Below, piece after piece: positions 1 to 6,564 of a stretch of 11,965 nucleotides of DNA (the stretch's first letter is position 1; every line of letters starts with the position of its first letter). The stretch comes from Syntrophus sp. (in: bacteria) (GTDB lineage Bacteria > Desulfobacterota > Syntrophia > Syntrophales > UBA8958). Location of the stretch: contig DMAT01000133.1 in assembly GCA_003451635.1 (NCBI GenBank), forward strand, positions 1 to 11,965, read 5' to 3'. Both the position numbers and the translations under genes were made by a program. The notes beneath the pieces were generated by a model. The model searched no databases, was not told where the DNA came from, and worked only from the letters and a program-made list of their open reading frames with translations.

Positions 1-618
1 CGAATATCCCATCCCCGTTACCTGCGCCCGTGCCTCTAAAATATTGGCAATCAGACCTATGTGGGCTCCTAATCCCACCATGGGGATCGGAGCGCTGAAG
101 CTCTGCTTGACATCCTGTCCGGCAATTGCCGGTGCTTTCAGCTCCGTAGAACCGGAAACGTATTTCACCTGCACCATGGGCCCCACTGAAAAACCTGCGA
201 GGATGTTTTCCATATTGATGATATCGTAAATGTATTTTACATCCATCATGTAAAAATCAAGATTATAATTGACCGCCGTATTAGCGGTAAAATTCGTCCC
301 GCCAAAATTAATCGCCGTATTCAATCTAGTATCACTTGTATACTTCATAGGCGTATACATGGCAGTCAGGTGGTGCTTACCGATACCACCGTAGACCTCG
401 CCAGACCAGAAAGACTGGTTGCTGACACCCAGAGTATTTTTTACGTCAAATTCCGTGCCTTTCATGGATGTCGTATCGACCCGCTGATTAGCAGAAAACG
501 CAGGAAACCAGTAATACCCCCTGACTCCTAATTCCAGGGCCTGGGCAATATTTGCCACCCCGATAACCAGAAATATAATTACTCCAAGCAGTAATAGGGA
601 AAACCTCTTCTCATTCAT
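1..618 (-). CDS. Outer-membrane beta-barrel protein, N-terminal part (runs off window)
   Basis: Reading the minus strand from ATG at 618 gives 206 codons with no stop before the window edge, so the C-terminal part is missing. Residues 1-27 form a signal peptide: a short basic start (MNEKR), a hydrophobic core at about 7-25, and an AQA cleavage site. The mature chain starts LELGVRGYYWFP and alternates polar and aromatic/hydrophobic residues, with many Gly, Asn, Thr and Tyr, as in outer-membrane beta-strands. A strong ribosome-binding site (AAAGAGGAGG, 627-636) sits 8 nt before the ATG. It resembles conserved but unnamed small-porin-like outer-membrane proteins of Desulfobacterota; this is recalled family resemblance only. 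The substrate or role cannot be told. It is transcribed away from spmA from a shared upstream region. Confidence 0.8.
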   Translation of the reverse strand, partial: MNEKRFSLLLLGVIIFLVIGVANIAQALELGVRGYYWFPAFSANQRVDTTSMKGTEFDVKNTLGVSNQSFWSGEVYGGIGKHHLTAMYTPMKYTSDTRLNTAINFGGTNFTANTAVNYNLDFYMMDVKYIYDIINMENILAGFSVGPMVQVKYVSGSTELKAPAIAGQDVKQSFSAPIPMVGLGAHIGLIANILEARAQVTGMGYS

Positions 619-685
619 CGATGCAACCTCCTCTTTATGGTTTTTGACAATTTAATTTTCCAACCCCTGTCTATTCATGCCGTGA

Positions 686-715
686 ATTATGAATAAAGAT
701 GTCCTTTCTTGTCAA
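686..715 (-). promoter_or_regulatory. Sigma-70-like promoter for the outer-membrane protein gene
   Basis: On the minus strand TTGACA (710-715) is followed after 18 nt by CATAAT (686-691). The -35 is a perfect consensus match and the -10 matches at five of six positions. Transcription would start near 679, giving a leader of about 60 nt that contains the gene's ribosome-binding site. Confidence 0.6.
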
Positions 716-772
716 GGAGAAAGAACTTGCATAACATCTTTTCTAAGGAAGGAAATTCACTTTGGTTTCGGA

Positions 773-787
773 TGATAATCATTATGA
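773..787. promoter_or_regulatory. Fur-box-like dyad
   Basis: The bases TGATAATCATTATGA match the 7-1-7 inverted-repeat Fur model (TGATAAT-N-ATTATCA) at all arm positions but one. The site lies about 58 bp upstream of the -35 of the outer-membrane gene and about 140 bp upstream of spmA, so the target gene is not clear. Short AT-rich dyads can arise by chance. Confidence 0.4.
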
Positions 788-835
788 ATGGTTTTCCTTG
801 CCATTAGGCCTTGAATTGCATTACAAGATGACTAC

Positions 836-847
836 CTTCGATCGAAG
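836..847. promoter_or_regulatory. Perfect 12-bp palindrome CTTCGATCGAAG
   Basis: A perfect 12-bp palindrome lies 81 bp upstream of the spmA start and 11 bp before the strong ribosome-binding site at 858-866. It could be an operator half of a dimeric regulator or chance. I do not recognise it as the site of a known regulator. Confidence 0.25.
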
Positions 848-867
848 AATAGATTCCAAGGAGAGGC

Positions 868-920
868 ATGTTTGGGCAAAGCCCTGTTTTATGAGAAACT
901 TAGCAGCATTTCCGTCCTGA
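868..920 (+). other. Two overlapping tiny leader ORFs before spmA
   Basis: AAGGAGAGG at 858-866 is the best Shine-Dalgarno sequence in the region, yet the ATG it serves (868) opens only an 8-codon ORF, MFGQSPVL, ending with TGA at 892-894. A second ORF of 9 codons (MRNLAAFPS, 891-920) overlaps it by ATGA and stops 7 nt before the spmA ATG, which has no clear Shine-Dalgarno of its own. A small hairpin (GGGC-AAA-GCCC, 874-884) followed by TGTTTT sits inside the first ORF. A chain of translational coupling or a leader peptide is an inference. The first ORF is in frame with spmA but two stops (892, 901) exclude a simple N-terminal extension. Confidence 0.25.
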
Positions 921-927
921 TCGTATA

Positions 928-1503
928 ATGAATATTATCTGGGTCCTTTTGATAGCCGTGAGCATTATTGCCGCCTTCTGGACGGGCGGTCTGGAAGCGG
1001 TAACCAGAGCCATGTTTGACGGCGCCAAGGCAGCGGTGGAAATATCGCTTTTTCTGCTGGGAATAGTCTCGTTATGGCTCGGCATAACAAATATTATCGA
1101 AGATTCGGGACTTATCCACAGGATTTCCCATGCTTTCAGGCCGCTCATTACCAGGCTCTTCAGGGCTGTTCCCCCAGACCACCCCGCAATCTCCTCCATT
1201 ACTCTTAATATGCTTGCCAACTTTTTCGGCCTTGGCAATGCCGCAACCCCCCTCGGGATCAAGGCCATGCAGGACCTTCAGACACTCAATGAAGATAAAG
1301 AATCCATTACTTTTGAAATGATGCTCTTTATAGTTCTAAATACCGCAAGCGTCCAGTTGATTCCTTTTACTGTGGTAGGTATCCTCTCAGATTTTGGGTC
1401 TGCGAACCCCTCGGTCATTGTTTTTCCCACAATAATCTGCACTGTAATCTCTGCTATTATCGCACTTTGCGTGCTCCTGATTTTCAGGAGATTTATGAAA
1501 TGA
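928..1503 (+). CDS. spmA: SpmA-like membrane protein (nucleoside-recognition/Gate family)
   Basis: A 191-residue integral membrane protein that matches Bacillus SpmA along its length as I remember it. It starts MNIIWV, has PPDHPAI at 82-88, and the family signature NFFGLGNAATPLG at 98-110. Hydrophobic segments lie near 4-18, 38-56, 128-150 and 163-186. In Bacillus SpmA acts with SpmB in spore core dehydration. The Gate domain is shared with nucleoside transporters and FeoB, so a transport role is likely, but the substrate is unknown. ATG 928 is the first start after in-frame stops at 892 and 901 and agrees with the family's N-terminus, despite a poor ribosome-binding site. It is followed by spmB with a 4-nt overlap, so the two are very probably made together. 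Confidence 0.9.
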   Translation: MNIIWVLLIAVSIIAAFWTGGLEAVTRAMFDGAKAAVEISLFLLGIVSLWLGITNIIEDSGLIHRISHAFRPLITRLFRAVPPDHPAISSITLNMLANFFGLGNAATPLGIKAMQDLQTLNEDKESITFEMMLFIVLNTASVQLIPFTVVGILSDFGSANPSVIVFPTIICTVISAIIALCVLLIFRRFMK

Positions 1504-2030
1504 AGGCCTTTTCCTTTATCTCCCAGCTCGCAATTCCCCTGTTTATACTTTTTGCGGTACTCTACGGCGCCTTTAAAAAAGTGCGCGTCTATGATTCATT
1601 CGTGGGAGGTGCAAGAGAAGGAATACAATTAATTTTTAAAATTTTTCCTTACCTGCTGGCTATTTTTGTAGCAGTCAAAGCCTTTCAGGCATCCGGGGCA
1701 TTTGATCTTCTCAGGCAGGCTCTTTCCGGATCTTTCGCAGCTTGCGGCATCCCGCCTGAGGTTCTGTCTGTGGCTATCATAAAGCCTCTTTCCGGAAGTG
1801 CATCAACGGCTATCTTTACCGATATTGTCAGGACCACAGGCCCTGACTCGCTTGCGAGCATGATTTCCGCTGTGATCATCGGAAGTGCGGAAACGACTTT
1901 TTTTGTTCTTGCCGTATATCTTGGCGCCGTGAATATCCGCAGGACAAAGTATCTGGTGCCTGTGTGCCTGATTGCCGACGGTGTGGGAATTATCATCGCC
2001 ATTGCAGTTGTAAAATTGATGTTTAGATAA
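1500..2030 (+). CDS. spmB: SpmB-like membrane protein, partner of SpmA
   Basis: The 176-residue product starts at ATG 1500, overlapping the spmA stop as ATGA; an in-frame ATG at 1467 would add 11 residues inside spmA and lacks family support. AGGAG at 1486-1490 is correctly spaced for 1500. The chain is hydrophobic, with likely membrane segments near 5-23, 42-62, 85-100, 120-144 and 150-172. The family motifs are KPLSGSAS at 95-102 and GSAETTFFVLAVYLGAV at 128-144, both close to Bacillus SpmB. SpmA and SpmB are each half of a Gate-type protein and probably form one complex in the inner membrane. The overlap suggests translational coupling. The role in a bacterium that shows no other sporulation genes here is unknown. 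Confidence 0.9.
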   Translation: MKAFSFISQLAIPLFILFAVLYGAFKKVRVYDSFVGGAREGIQLIFKIFPYLLAIFVAVKAFQASGAFDLLRQALSGSFAACGIPPEVLSVAIIKPLSGSASTAIFTDIVRTTGPDSLASMISAVIIGSAETTFFVLAVYLGAVNIRRTKYLVPVCLIADGVGIIIAIAVVKLMFR

Positions 2031-2049
2031 AGGAGAAAGGAGTCTAGTT

Positions 2050-3144
2050 ATGGGATTTCGCTGTGGTATTATCGGCCTTCCCAACGTTGGAAAATCAACG
2101 ATCTTCAATGCCCTTACAGCCGCAGGGGCCGAGGTGGCCAATTATCCCTTCTGCACCATCGATCCGAATATTGGGATGGTTGCCGTTCCAGATCCACGCC
2201 TTGAAATAATAGCCGCAACTCTTCACCCACCGAAAAAGACTTATACCTCCATGGAATTCCTTGATATTGCGGGACTTGTTAAAGGAGCGAGCCGGGGTGA
2301 GGGACTTGGAAACAAGTTTCTCGGCCATATCCGGGAAGTGGATGCTGTGGTCCACATTGTCAGGTGCTTTGACAACCCCGATGTTGTCCATGTTGACGGG
2401 ATGGTCGATCCCGTCCGTGATATTGAAATCATCAATACGGAATTAATGCTTGCTGATCTGGAAACTATTGAAAAGCGTCTATCTGTTATTGAAAAGAAGA
2501 CAAAGGCCGGCGATAAATCTGCGGCTCATGAAATTGATTCGATGCGTGTTCTTCAAAATGCCTTGGGAAGGGGGATTCCTTGCCGTAATTTTTCTCTTGA
2601 GGGGGAAAAATCGGCGGCCTTGAAAGATCTTCACTTACTGACCGCCAAGAAGGTTCTTTATGTAGCAAATGTCAGCGAGGCGGTTCTGAAAGGTGACCAA
2701 GGCTATATAAGGGAGGTTAAAGCAATTGCCGAAAAAGAAGGATCATCCGTAATTACAATATGCGGAGATCTCGAAGCGGAAATAGCAGAATTGGCGGCGG
2801 ATGAACGGATAGTTTTTCTGGCTGAACTTGGCCTTCAGGAATCGGGGTTAGAGCAACTTATCAGGGAAGGCTACAAACTTCTCGGGTTAATTACTTTTTA
2901 CACGACCGTCGGGCCGGAATTGCGCGCCTGGACGATTCCCGAGGGAACACGCGCGCCGATGGCAGCGGCCAAGATTCACAGCGACATGGAAAGAGGATTT
3001 ATCAGAGCTGAAATCCTGCATTATGGCGACTTCCTTGCCGTAGATAGCATCGCCCATGCCAGGGAGAGAGGGTTGATCCGTTCGGAGGGGAAGGATTATC
3101 AGCTGAGGGATGGTGATATTGTGCTCTTCAGATTCAATGTATAA
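2050..3144 (+). CDS. ychF: Redox-responsive ribosome-associated ATPase YchF (OLA1 family)
   Basis: The 364-residue product has the usual YchF length and layout. The P-loop GLPNVGKST is at 9-17 and the G3 motif DIAG at 72-75. The G3 motif is followed by a hydrophobic residue (Leu76) instead of the catalytic Gln, as in the HAS-NTPases. The G4 motif is NVSE (207-210) in place of NKxD, which explains the family's preference for ATP. A coiled-coil region lies about 125-160 and a TGS domain about 280-363 (ITFYTTVGPELRAW to the C-terminal RFNV). YchF binds ribosomes and acts in stress responses. An AAAGGAG ribosome-binding site (2035-2041) precedes the ATG. The gene starts 19 nt after spmB, so the three genes are an operon. 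A minus-strand terminator overlaps its stop codon. Confidence 0.97.
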   Translation: MGFRCGIIGLPNVGKSTIFNALTAAGAEVANYPFCTIDPNIGMVAVPDPRLEIIAATLHPPKKTYTSMEFLDIAGLVKGASRGEGLGNKFLGHIREVDAVVHIVRCFDNPDVVHVDGMVDPVRDIEIINTELMLADLETIEKRLSVIEKKTKAGDKSAAHEIDSMRVLQNALGRGIPCRNFSLEGEKSAALKDLHLLTAKKVLYVANVSEAVLKGDQGYIREVKAIAEKEGSSVITICGDLEAEIAELAADERIVFLAELGLQESGLEQLIREGYKLLGLITFYTTVGPELRAWTIPEGTRAPMAAAKIHSDMERGFIRAEILHYGDFLAVDSIAHARERGLIRSEGKDYQLRDGDIVLFRFNV

Positions 3145-3185
3145 AAAAAGGCGGATGGAAAAGGAGGGACTTAAACCATCCGCCT
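3143..3185 (-). terminator. Intrinsic terminator read on the minus strand (hairpin R1)
   Basis: AGGCGGATGG (3149-3158) pairs perfectly over 10 bp with CCATCCGCCT (3176-3185), enclosing a 17-nt loop. On the minus strand the stem is followed by a run of U from 3148 to 3143, the pattern of a Rho-independent terminator; on the plus strand no U-run follows (GTATATAAAC). It would end a transcript coming from the small ORF at 3518, and it overlaps the ychF stop codon. The large loop is unusual and is nearly repeated in the hairpin at 3242-3281. Confidence 0.6.
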
Positions 3186-3241
3186 GTATATAAACTGAAA
3201 GGGATTGTAAATGCTCCCTCTCAGATCGCCCACAAAGGGGG

Positions 3242-3281
3242 GTCGGCGGGTGGAAAGGAGGGACCAAAACCACCCACCGAC
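3242..3281 (-). repeat. Second hairpin (R2), sister of the terminator hairpin
   Basis: Arms GTCGGCGGGTGG (3242-3253) and CCACCCACCGAC (3270-3281) pair over 12 positions. The only flaw is a C/A mismatch (3247/3276) on the plus strand, which becomes a G-U pair on the minus strand. The 16-nt loop AAAGGAGGGACCAAAA is almost the same as the R1 loop, AAAAGGAGGGACTTAAA. One stem position differs with pairing kept: A-T at 3155/3179 in R1 and G-C at 3250/3273 in R2. No U-run follows on either strand, so R2 alone is not a typical terminator. This is either a structured RNA element in two copies or a small dispersed repeat. Confidence 0.5.
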
Positions 3282-3305
3282 ATTAAAAAAACTCTTATTG
3301 CAGGA

Positions 3306-3518
3306 CTACTCAGGTAGAAAGAAGGTAATGCTTTGGTCTTCTATCACCTCTTTGGTCTTTTCATCACCTGTTTCATCCATGGTTAACTTTTGATCAACTT
3401 TGCCGCTATCTACAGAAAGAAAAAAATCGTACACCTTTTGCATGTCAAGCCGGAAATCTACAACCCCTTCTTTTCCACCTGAGTCCTGCCGTGAATTATC
3501 TCTCTCCTCCTCGCTCAT
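3306..3518 (-). CDS. Possible small acidic protein, 70 residues, unknown function
   Basis: This ORF starts at ATG 3518 and stops with TAG. The first 18 residues are polar and probably disordered (MSEEERDNSRQDSGG). A core follows (VVDFRLDMQKVYDFFLSV, about 19-36), then an acidic, lysine-rich part and the hydrophobic end ITFFLPE. Codon use looks like coding sequence and the gene lies between an AT-rich region upstream and a terminator downstream, so it forms a complete transcription unit. Against it, no clear Shine-Dalgarno precedes the ATG, and I recognise no family. There is no signal peptide or membrane segment. Confidence 0.45.
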   Translation of the reverse strand: MSEEERDNSRQDSGGKEGVVDFRLDMQKVYDFFLSVDSGKVDQKLTMDETGDEKTKEVIEDQSITFFLPE

Positions 3519-3730
3519 CTTGGAAATCTATGTTTCATTTTTGCATTTACATATTGCAACTTCGAGGCCATAACAAGAAATGTAAATCAGGAAAATATTT
3601 TTTAAAGACAACTAATATTCTTTAACCCGTTTATTTATACCAATATACCAACATAAATTCATTTATTTTCAGATTTCCCCCAAAGTATAAAAGATGATTT
3701 TCAGATGGAAGGGAAAGCCTCAGGGTGTTA

Positions 3731-3749
3731 ACGTGCGAATATCGAACGT
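3731..3749. promoter_or_regulatory. Interrupted palindrome ACGTnCGA-n3-TCGnACGT
   Basis: A 19-bp dyad whose arms read ACGTGCGA and TCGAACGT, matching when reversed except at one base pair, with a 3-nt centre. The length and symmetry suit a dimeric regulator's operator. It lies 98 bp beyond the sigma-54 activator gene's stop and 213 bp upstream of the small ORF start. The binding protein is unknown. Confidence 0.3.
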
Positions 3750-3800
3750 CTGGCATTGATGGAACAGCGGGAGCTACTTACTACCGGCCTTCAGCATAGC

Positions 3801-3835
3801 GTGCACATTACGCACGGCCCGTGCTATATGCGCAC
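3801..3835. repeat. Tandem GTGC-N7-GCAC dyads, 20 bp apart
   Basis: GTGC-ACATTAC-GCAC (3801-3815) and GTGC-TATATGC-GCAC (3821-3835) have the same arms and the same spacer length, and start exactly 20 bp apart, about two helical turns. The inner arms also make a compact alternative hairpin, GCACG-GCC-CGTGC (3812-3824). The block sits 12 nt after the sigma-54 activator gene. It may be a double operator or an RNA hairpin at the mRNA's 3' end; no U-run follows, so a standard terminator is unlikely. Confidence 0.35.
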
Positions 3836-3846
3836 AGGCTACAGTG

Positions 3847-6009
3847 TCAAGGCAGCTTTGGATTCAGGTTATCAAATTTCTTCTGTTCTCTGATGAATTT
3901 GTACCTGGAAATACCTAACTGCTTTGCAGCCTCTGACTTGTTGCCCCCCGATTTGATGAGGGCGTTTTTCAATATTTTTGATTTGACATCTTTGACGATC
4001 TTGTCAGTCACTACATCATAATCGATCCCATCCAACGGTAACTGTTGAAGAAACGGTTCAATTTTAATCTCAACGCCTTTCTGGTCCAGAGATTTTAACT
4101 CAGAGGGCATATTATCAGGGTTTATAACCGTTCCCAAGCTCTTTAGAATCATGATTCTTTCGATGATATTTTTTAATTCTCTGACGTTTCCCGGCCATGG
4201 ATAAGCCTGAAGAATCGCTTCAGCGTCTATGCTGAATCCCTTGACCCGTTTGCTGAATTTCTTATTGAATTCCTGTACAAAGTAACGGGCCAGCATAATT
4301 ATATCATCTGCCCGTTCCCGCAGGGGAGGAATCAATACGGGAACGACACTGATCCGATAATACAGGTCTTCGCGGAAAGTTCCCTTGGCCACCATATCGC
4401 TGAGATCACGATTGGTTGAAAATACAAAGCGAACATCGTTGGGGATATTTTCATTCCCTCCCAAGCGCCGGATATGCCCGTCCTCAATCATCCGCAGAAA
4501 TTTTGCCTGAAGCTGGATCGGCATTTCCCCTATTTCATCGAGCAAAATTGTTCCCCCGTTGCAATATTCGAGGAGCCCGATTTTTCTTTTTCTGGCATCG
4601 GTAAAGGCCCCGGCCTCATAGCCGAAAAGTTCACTCTCCAGGAGCGTGGGGGGTATGGCCGCACAGTTGACGTCAACGAACGGTTTCAGGCTCCGGTGCG
4701 AATGCCGGTGAATGGCCCGGGCAATGAGCTCCTTGCCGGTTCCGCTTTCTCCCTGGATGATAATATTCGTATCATGACCAGCCACATCGGCAATGACATG
4801 AAAGATATCAATCATTTTTTGTGATTTACCAAGGATATCGTGGAACCCCATGATCTGATCTTCCCGCTCCTTGAGTTTCTCAACCTCCGTCTTCAAACTT
4901 TCCGCTTCGCGGGAGAGCAGCGAATGCATAATGGCGTTATCATAAGAAGTAGCCGCATTTTTGACCAGAACATCAAGAATGTTGATCTGATCAGAGGTAT
5001 AGCCGCCCTTTTGCTTTGCAAGATAGAGGGCGCCGGCAAATTTATTCTTGATTTGGAAAGGTATTGCAATTTCTGATGGAAATCCCGCGAACATAACCCC
5101 GATATTTTCTCCACCGGAAGTCTGCCTCACTACAATCGTGTCGCCTTCAATCGCCTCTTTGATAATACTCTCGCCGATCTTTTCATCACATTCCTCCTTG
5201 CCTTCAATGAAGATGTGCTCGCCATCATTAACAAGACATCGATTTCTTTCAATATCCCAAACATAACCCATGACGCGCTCGGCGCAGGCAATTTTCAGAG
5301 CGCTGCTAAATACAATTTCAAGGATGCGATTATCAAGAGAATAACTCCGATTGAGCCCCGAAACGGCTTCCTGAAGAGCCATCAACTGACGGATTTTCTC
5401 GGCATTAGCCTCCAGGAGCCTCGCATTGTGGATGATGACGCTCACCTGGTTGGAAAAACTAAGAAAGAGGTCTATTTCCTCGGTAAAAAAATGTATCTCC
5501 TCCCTACGCCAGGCGGCAAGAATGCCGATAACATGATCTCCGATCTTCAGGGGCGCACAGACGATGGAACCACGATCAACAATTTTCGTAAGCATCCTGT
5601 CGATATCGGTAATTATGGGATCTGTCGAGGCGTCTCGAATCGTGATCAGCTCACCAGATCGCGCCACTTTCGTGGCCAGGCATTCATGTTCTTTTATGTT
5701 TAATGGTGTTTTGAAGGCGATTATGGCTTCTTCCGCGGTATAATTCTTTACTACTTTCGCCACCAGGTACTGTTGTGATTCATCAAAGAGACGAATAATC
5801 CCCCGGTCAAAACCGATGGCATCAATGAGTTCATCGAGTATTTTCGCAAGTATCTCATCCTGATTGGCCTGAACAGTGAGCAGATTACTGATCCTGAAAA
5901 TGCTCTTCAGGAGCTTGTCCTTATCCAGGAGAGGACCTGGCACCCAGTCTGAAAGTTCTATCATTCCGTCGGTTACGGAAAATATAGGCATGAATTCTGT
6001 TATCGTCAT
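3847..6009 (-). CDS. Sigma-54-dependent transcriptional activator with two GAF domains
   Basis: The 720-residue product has GAF domain 1 at about 32-200, GAF domain 2 at about 215-362, and a short coiled coil at 362-388. The AAA+ sigma-54 activation domain spans about 390-630, with Walker A GESGTGKE at 420-427, the sigma-54 contact loop GAFTDA at 467-472, Walker B TILLDE at 487-492, and arginine-finger region REDLYYRI at 546-553. A Fis-type helix-turn-helix ends the chain (about 675-712, GGNKSEAAKQLGISRYKF). It should activate sigma-54 promoters after its GAF domains sense a small ligand. The contact loop has Asp where GAFTGA has Gly. ATG 6009 has AAAGG 5 nt upstream and follows the cyclic-nucleotide-binding gene by 12 nt, so they share a transcript. 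No receiver domain is present. I saw no clear sigma-54 promoter in the intergenic parts. Confidence 0.93.
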   Translation of the reverse strand: MTITEFMPIFSVTDGMIELSDWVPGPLLDKDKLLKSIFRISNLLTVQANQDEILAKILDELIDAIGFDRGIIRLFDESQQYLVAKVVKNYTAEEAIIAFKTPLNIKEHECLATKVARSGELITIRDASTDPIITDIDRMLTKIVDRGSIVCAPLKIGDHVIGILAAWRREEIHFFTEEIDLFLSFSNQVSVIIHNARLLEANAEKIRQLMALQEAVSGLNRSYSLDNRILEIVFSSALKIACAERVMGYVWDIERNRCLVNDGEHIFIEGKEECDEKIGESIIKEAIEGDTIVVRQTSGGENIGVMFAGFPSEIAIPFQIKNKFAGALYLAKQKGGYTSDQINILDVLVKNAATSYDNAIMHSLLSREAESLKTEVEKLKEREDQIMGFHDILGKSQKMIDIFHVIADVAGHDTNIIIQGESGTGKELIARAIHRHSHRSLKPFVDVNCAAIPPTLLESELFGYEAGAFTDARKRKIGLLEYCNGGTILLDEIGEMPIQLQAKFLRMIEDGHIRRLGGNENIPNDVRFVFSTNRDLSDMVAKGTFREDLYYRISVVPVLIPPLRERADDIIMLARYFVQEFNKKFSKRVKGFSIDAEAILQAYPWPGNVRELKNIIERIMILKSLGTVINPDNMPSELKSLDQKGVEIKIEPFLQQLPLDGIDYDVVTDKIVKDVKSKILKNALIKSGGNKSEAAKQLGISRYKFIREQKKFDNLNPKLP

Positions 6010-6021
6010 AGGCCTTTACGA

Positions 6022-6534
6022 TTATAGTTCCTTCAGAATGATACTGAGTGCAGTCGTCAGTTTTACTGTTTCCTCGTCTGATTTCCTCAGGCGTGTGCTT
6101 ACAATTCTTGCCAGATTAAGCAGGATCCTGTATCCGAGGGCACAATCACTCTCCGCCAGATTCAGGAAATCATCCTTCCGAATTTCGTAAAGAGTACAGT
6201 CCGTAACAGCCTTGATTGTCGCTGTCCGTCTCTGGGCTTCGAGAAGGGCAATCTCTCCGAATACCGCATGGTCGCTGGCGTCTAGCCTGGTAAATACCTT
6301 ATTATTCGCGGTTTCCTGTTCATCATCAAAATCGCCAAGGATCAGACTCTTCACCACCTCGACCGTTCCCTCCATCATGATATACATGGTGTCGCCGATA
6401 TCGCCTTCTTTCATGATGATGGCCCCGGCAGAAAAGGATACACGGCGGGCAATACCAATTACTTCACTGATCTGTTCCGATGATAGGTCCCTGAAGATTT
6501 CCGGTTCTTGTAATAAAGTCGCTTCATCCTGCAT
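6022..6534 (-). CDS. Cyclic-nucleotide-binding domain protein without DNA-binding domain
   Basis: The 170-residue product is one cNMP-binding domain (about 12-125) plus C-terminal helices (about 130-170). The phosphate-binding cassette is clear: FGEIALLEAQRRTATI at 92-107, with the Glu and Arg that contact the cyclic phosphate and ribose. An acidic insertion (about 66-77) lengthens the loop before the cassette. There is no helix-turn-helix, unlike CRP, so it probably signals to a partner. It lies 12 nt upstream of the sigma-54 activator gene and 30 nt after the K+ channel gene, and either could be the partner; this is inference from position. No strong ribosome-binding site precedes ATG 6534. 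Confidence 0.88.
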   Translation of the reverse strand: MQDEATLLQEPEIFRDLSSEQISEVIGIARRVSFSAGAIIMKEGDIGDTMYIMMEGTVEVVKSLILGDFDDEQETANNKVFTRLDASDHAVFGEIALLEAQRRTATIKAVTDCTLYEIRKDDFLNLAESDCALGYRILLNLARIVSTRLRKSDEETVKLTTALSIILKEL

Positions 6535-6564
6535 GGATTCGCCTCTGCATAATTAGAAATCGGT

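Larger units (their letters stand above)
619..927. other. Divergent intergenic region between OMP gene and spmA
   Basis: This 309-nt region separates two genes read in opposite directions. It holds a sigma-70-like promoter for the minus-strand gene (686-715), a Fur-box-like dyad (773-787), a perfect 12-bp palindrome (836-847), and a strong ribosome-binding site followed by tiny ORFs (858-920). I could not find a convincing -35/-10 pair for spmA on the plus strand. Confidence 0.6.
3519..3846. other. Non-coding region between small ORF and sigma-54 activator gene
   Basis: No supported gene lies in these 328 nt. Positions 3540-3710 are AT-rich and could hold a promoter for the small minus-strand ORF, though no -35/-10 pair stands out; a tandem 8-bp repeat ATACCAAT/ATACCAAC lies at 3637-3652. 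Positions 3731-3835 contain three inverted repeats (listed separately). There is no convincing U-run terminator for the sigma-54 activator gene. Confidence 0.5.

Noticed and set aside
874..890. Rho-independent terminator upstream of spmA (GGGC-AAA-GCCC then TGTTTT)
   Set aside because: A 4-bp stem with a broken U-run is too weak to call a terminator; I keep it only as part of the leader finding.
1467..1499. Upstream in-frame start for spmB
   Set aside because: It would add 11 residues encoded within spmA; the ATG at 1500 has a well-spaced AGGAG, an ATGA overlap, and fits the family's N-terminus.
3149..3185. Terminator for the ychF operon on the plus strand
   Set aside because: The stem is good but no U-run follows on the plus strand; the U-run is on the minus side, so I assign it to minus-strand transcription.
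3211..3393. Plus-strand ORF of 60 codons over hairpin R2
   Set aside because: It runs through the R2 hairpin and antisense to the better-supported small acidic ORF, with no ribosome-binding site suited to its start.
3759..3893. 45-codon plus-strand ORF starting MEQRELLTTG in the inverted-repeat region
   Set aside because: It has no ribosome-binding site, overlaps the 3' end of the sigma-54 activator gene on the other strand, and shows no family features; its composition is set by the GTGC/GCAC repeats.
5215..5703. Long plus-strand ORF of 162 codons
   Set aside because: It is fully antisense to the GAF domains of the sigma-54 activator, which has clear domain matches; the ORF has no recognised motif.
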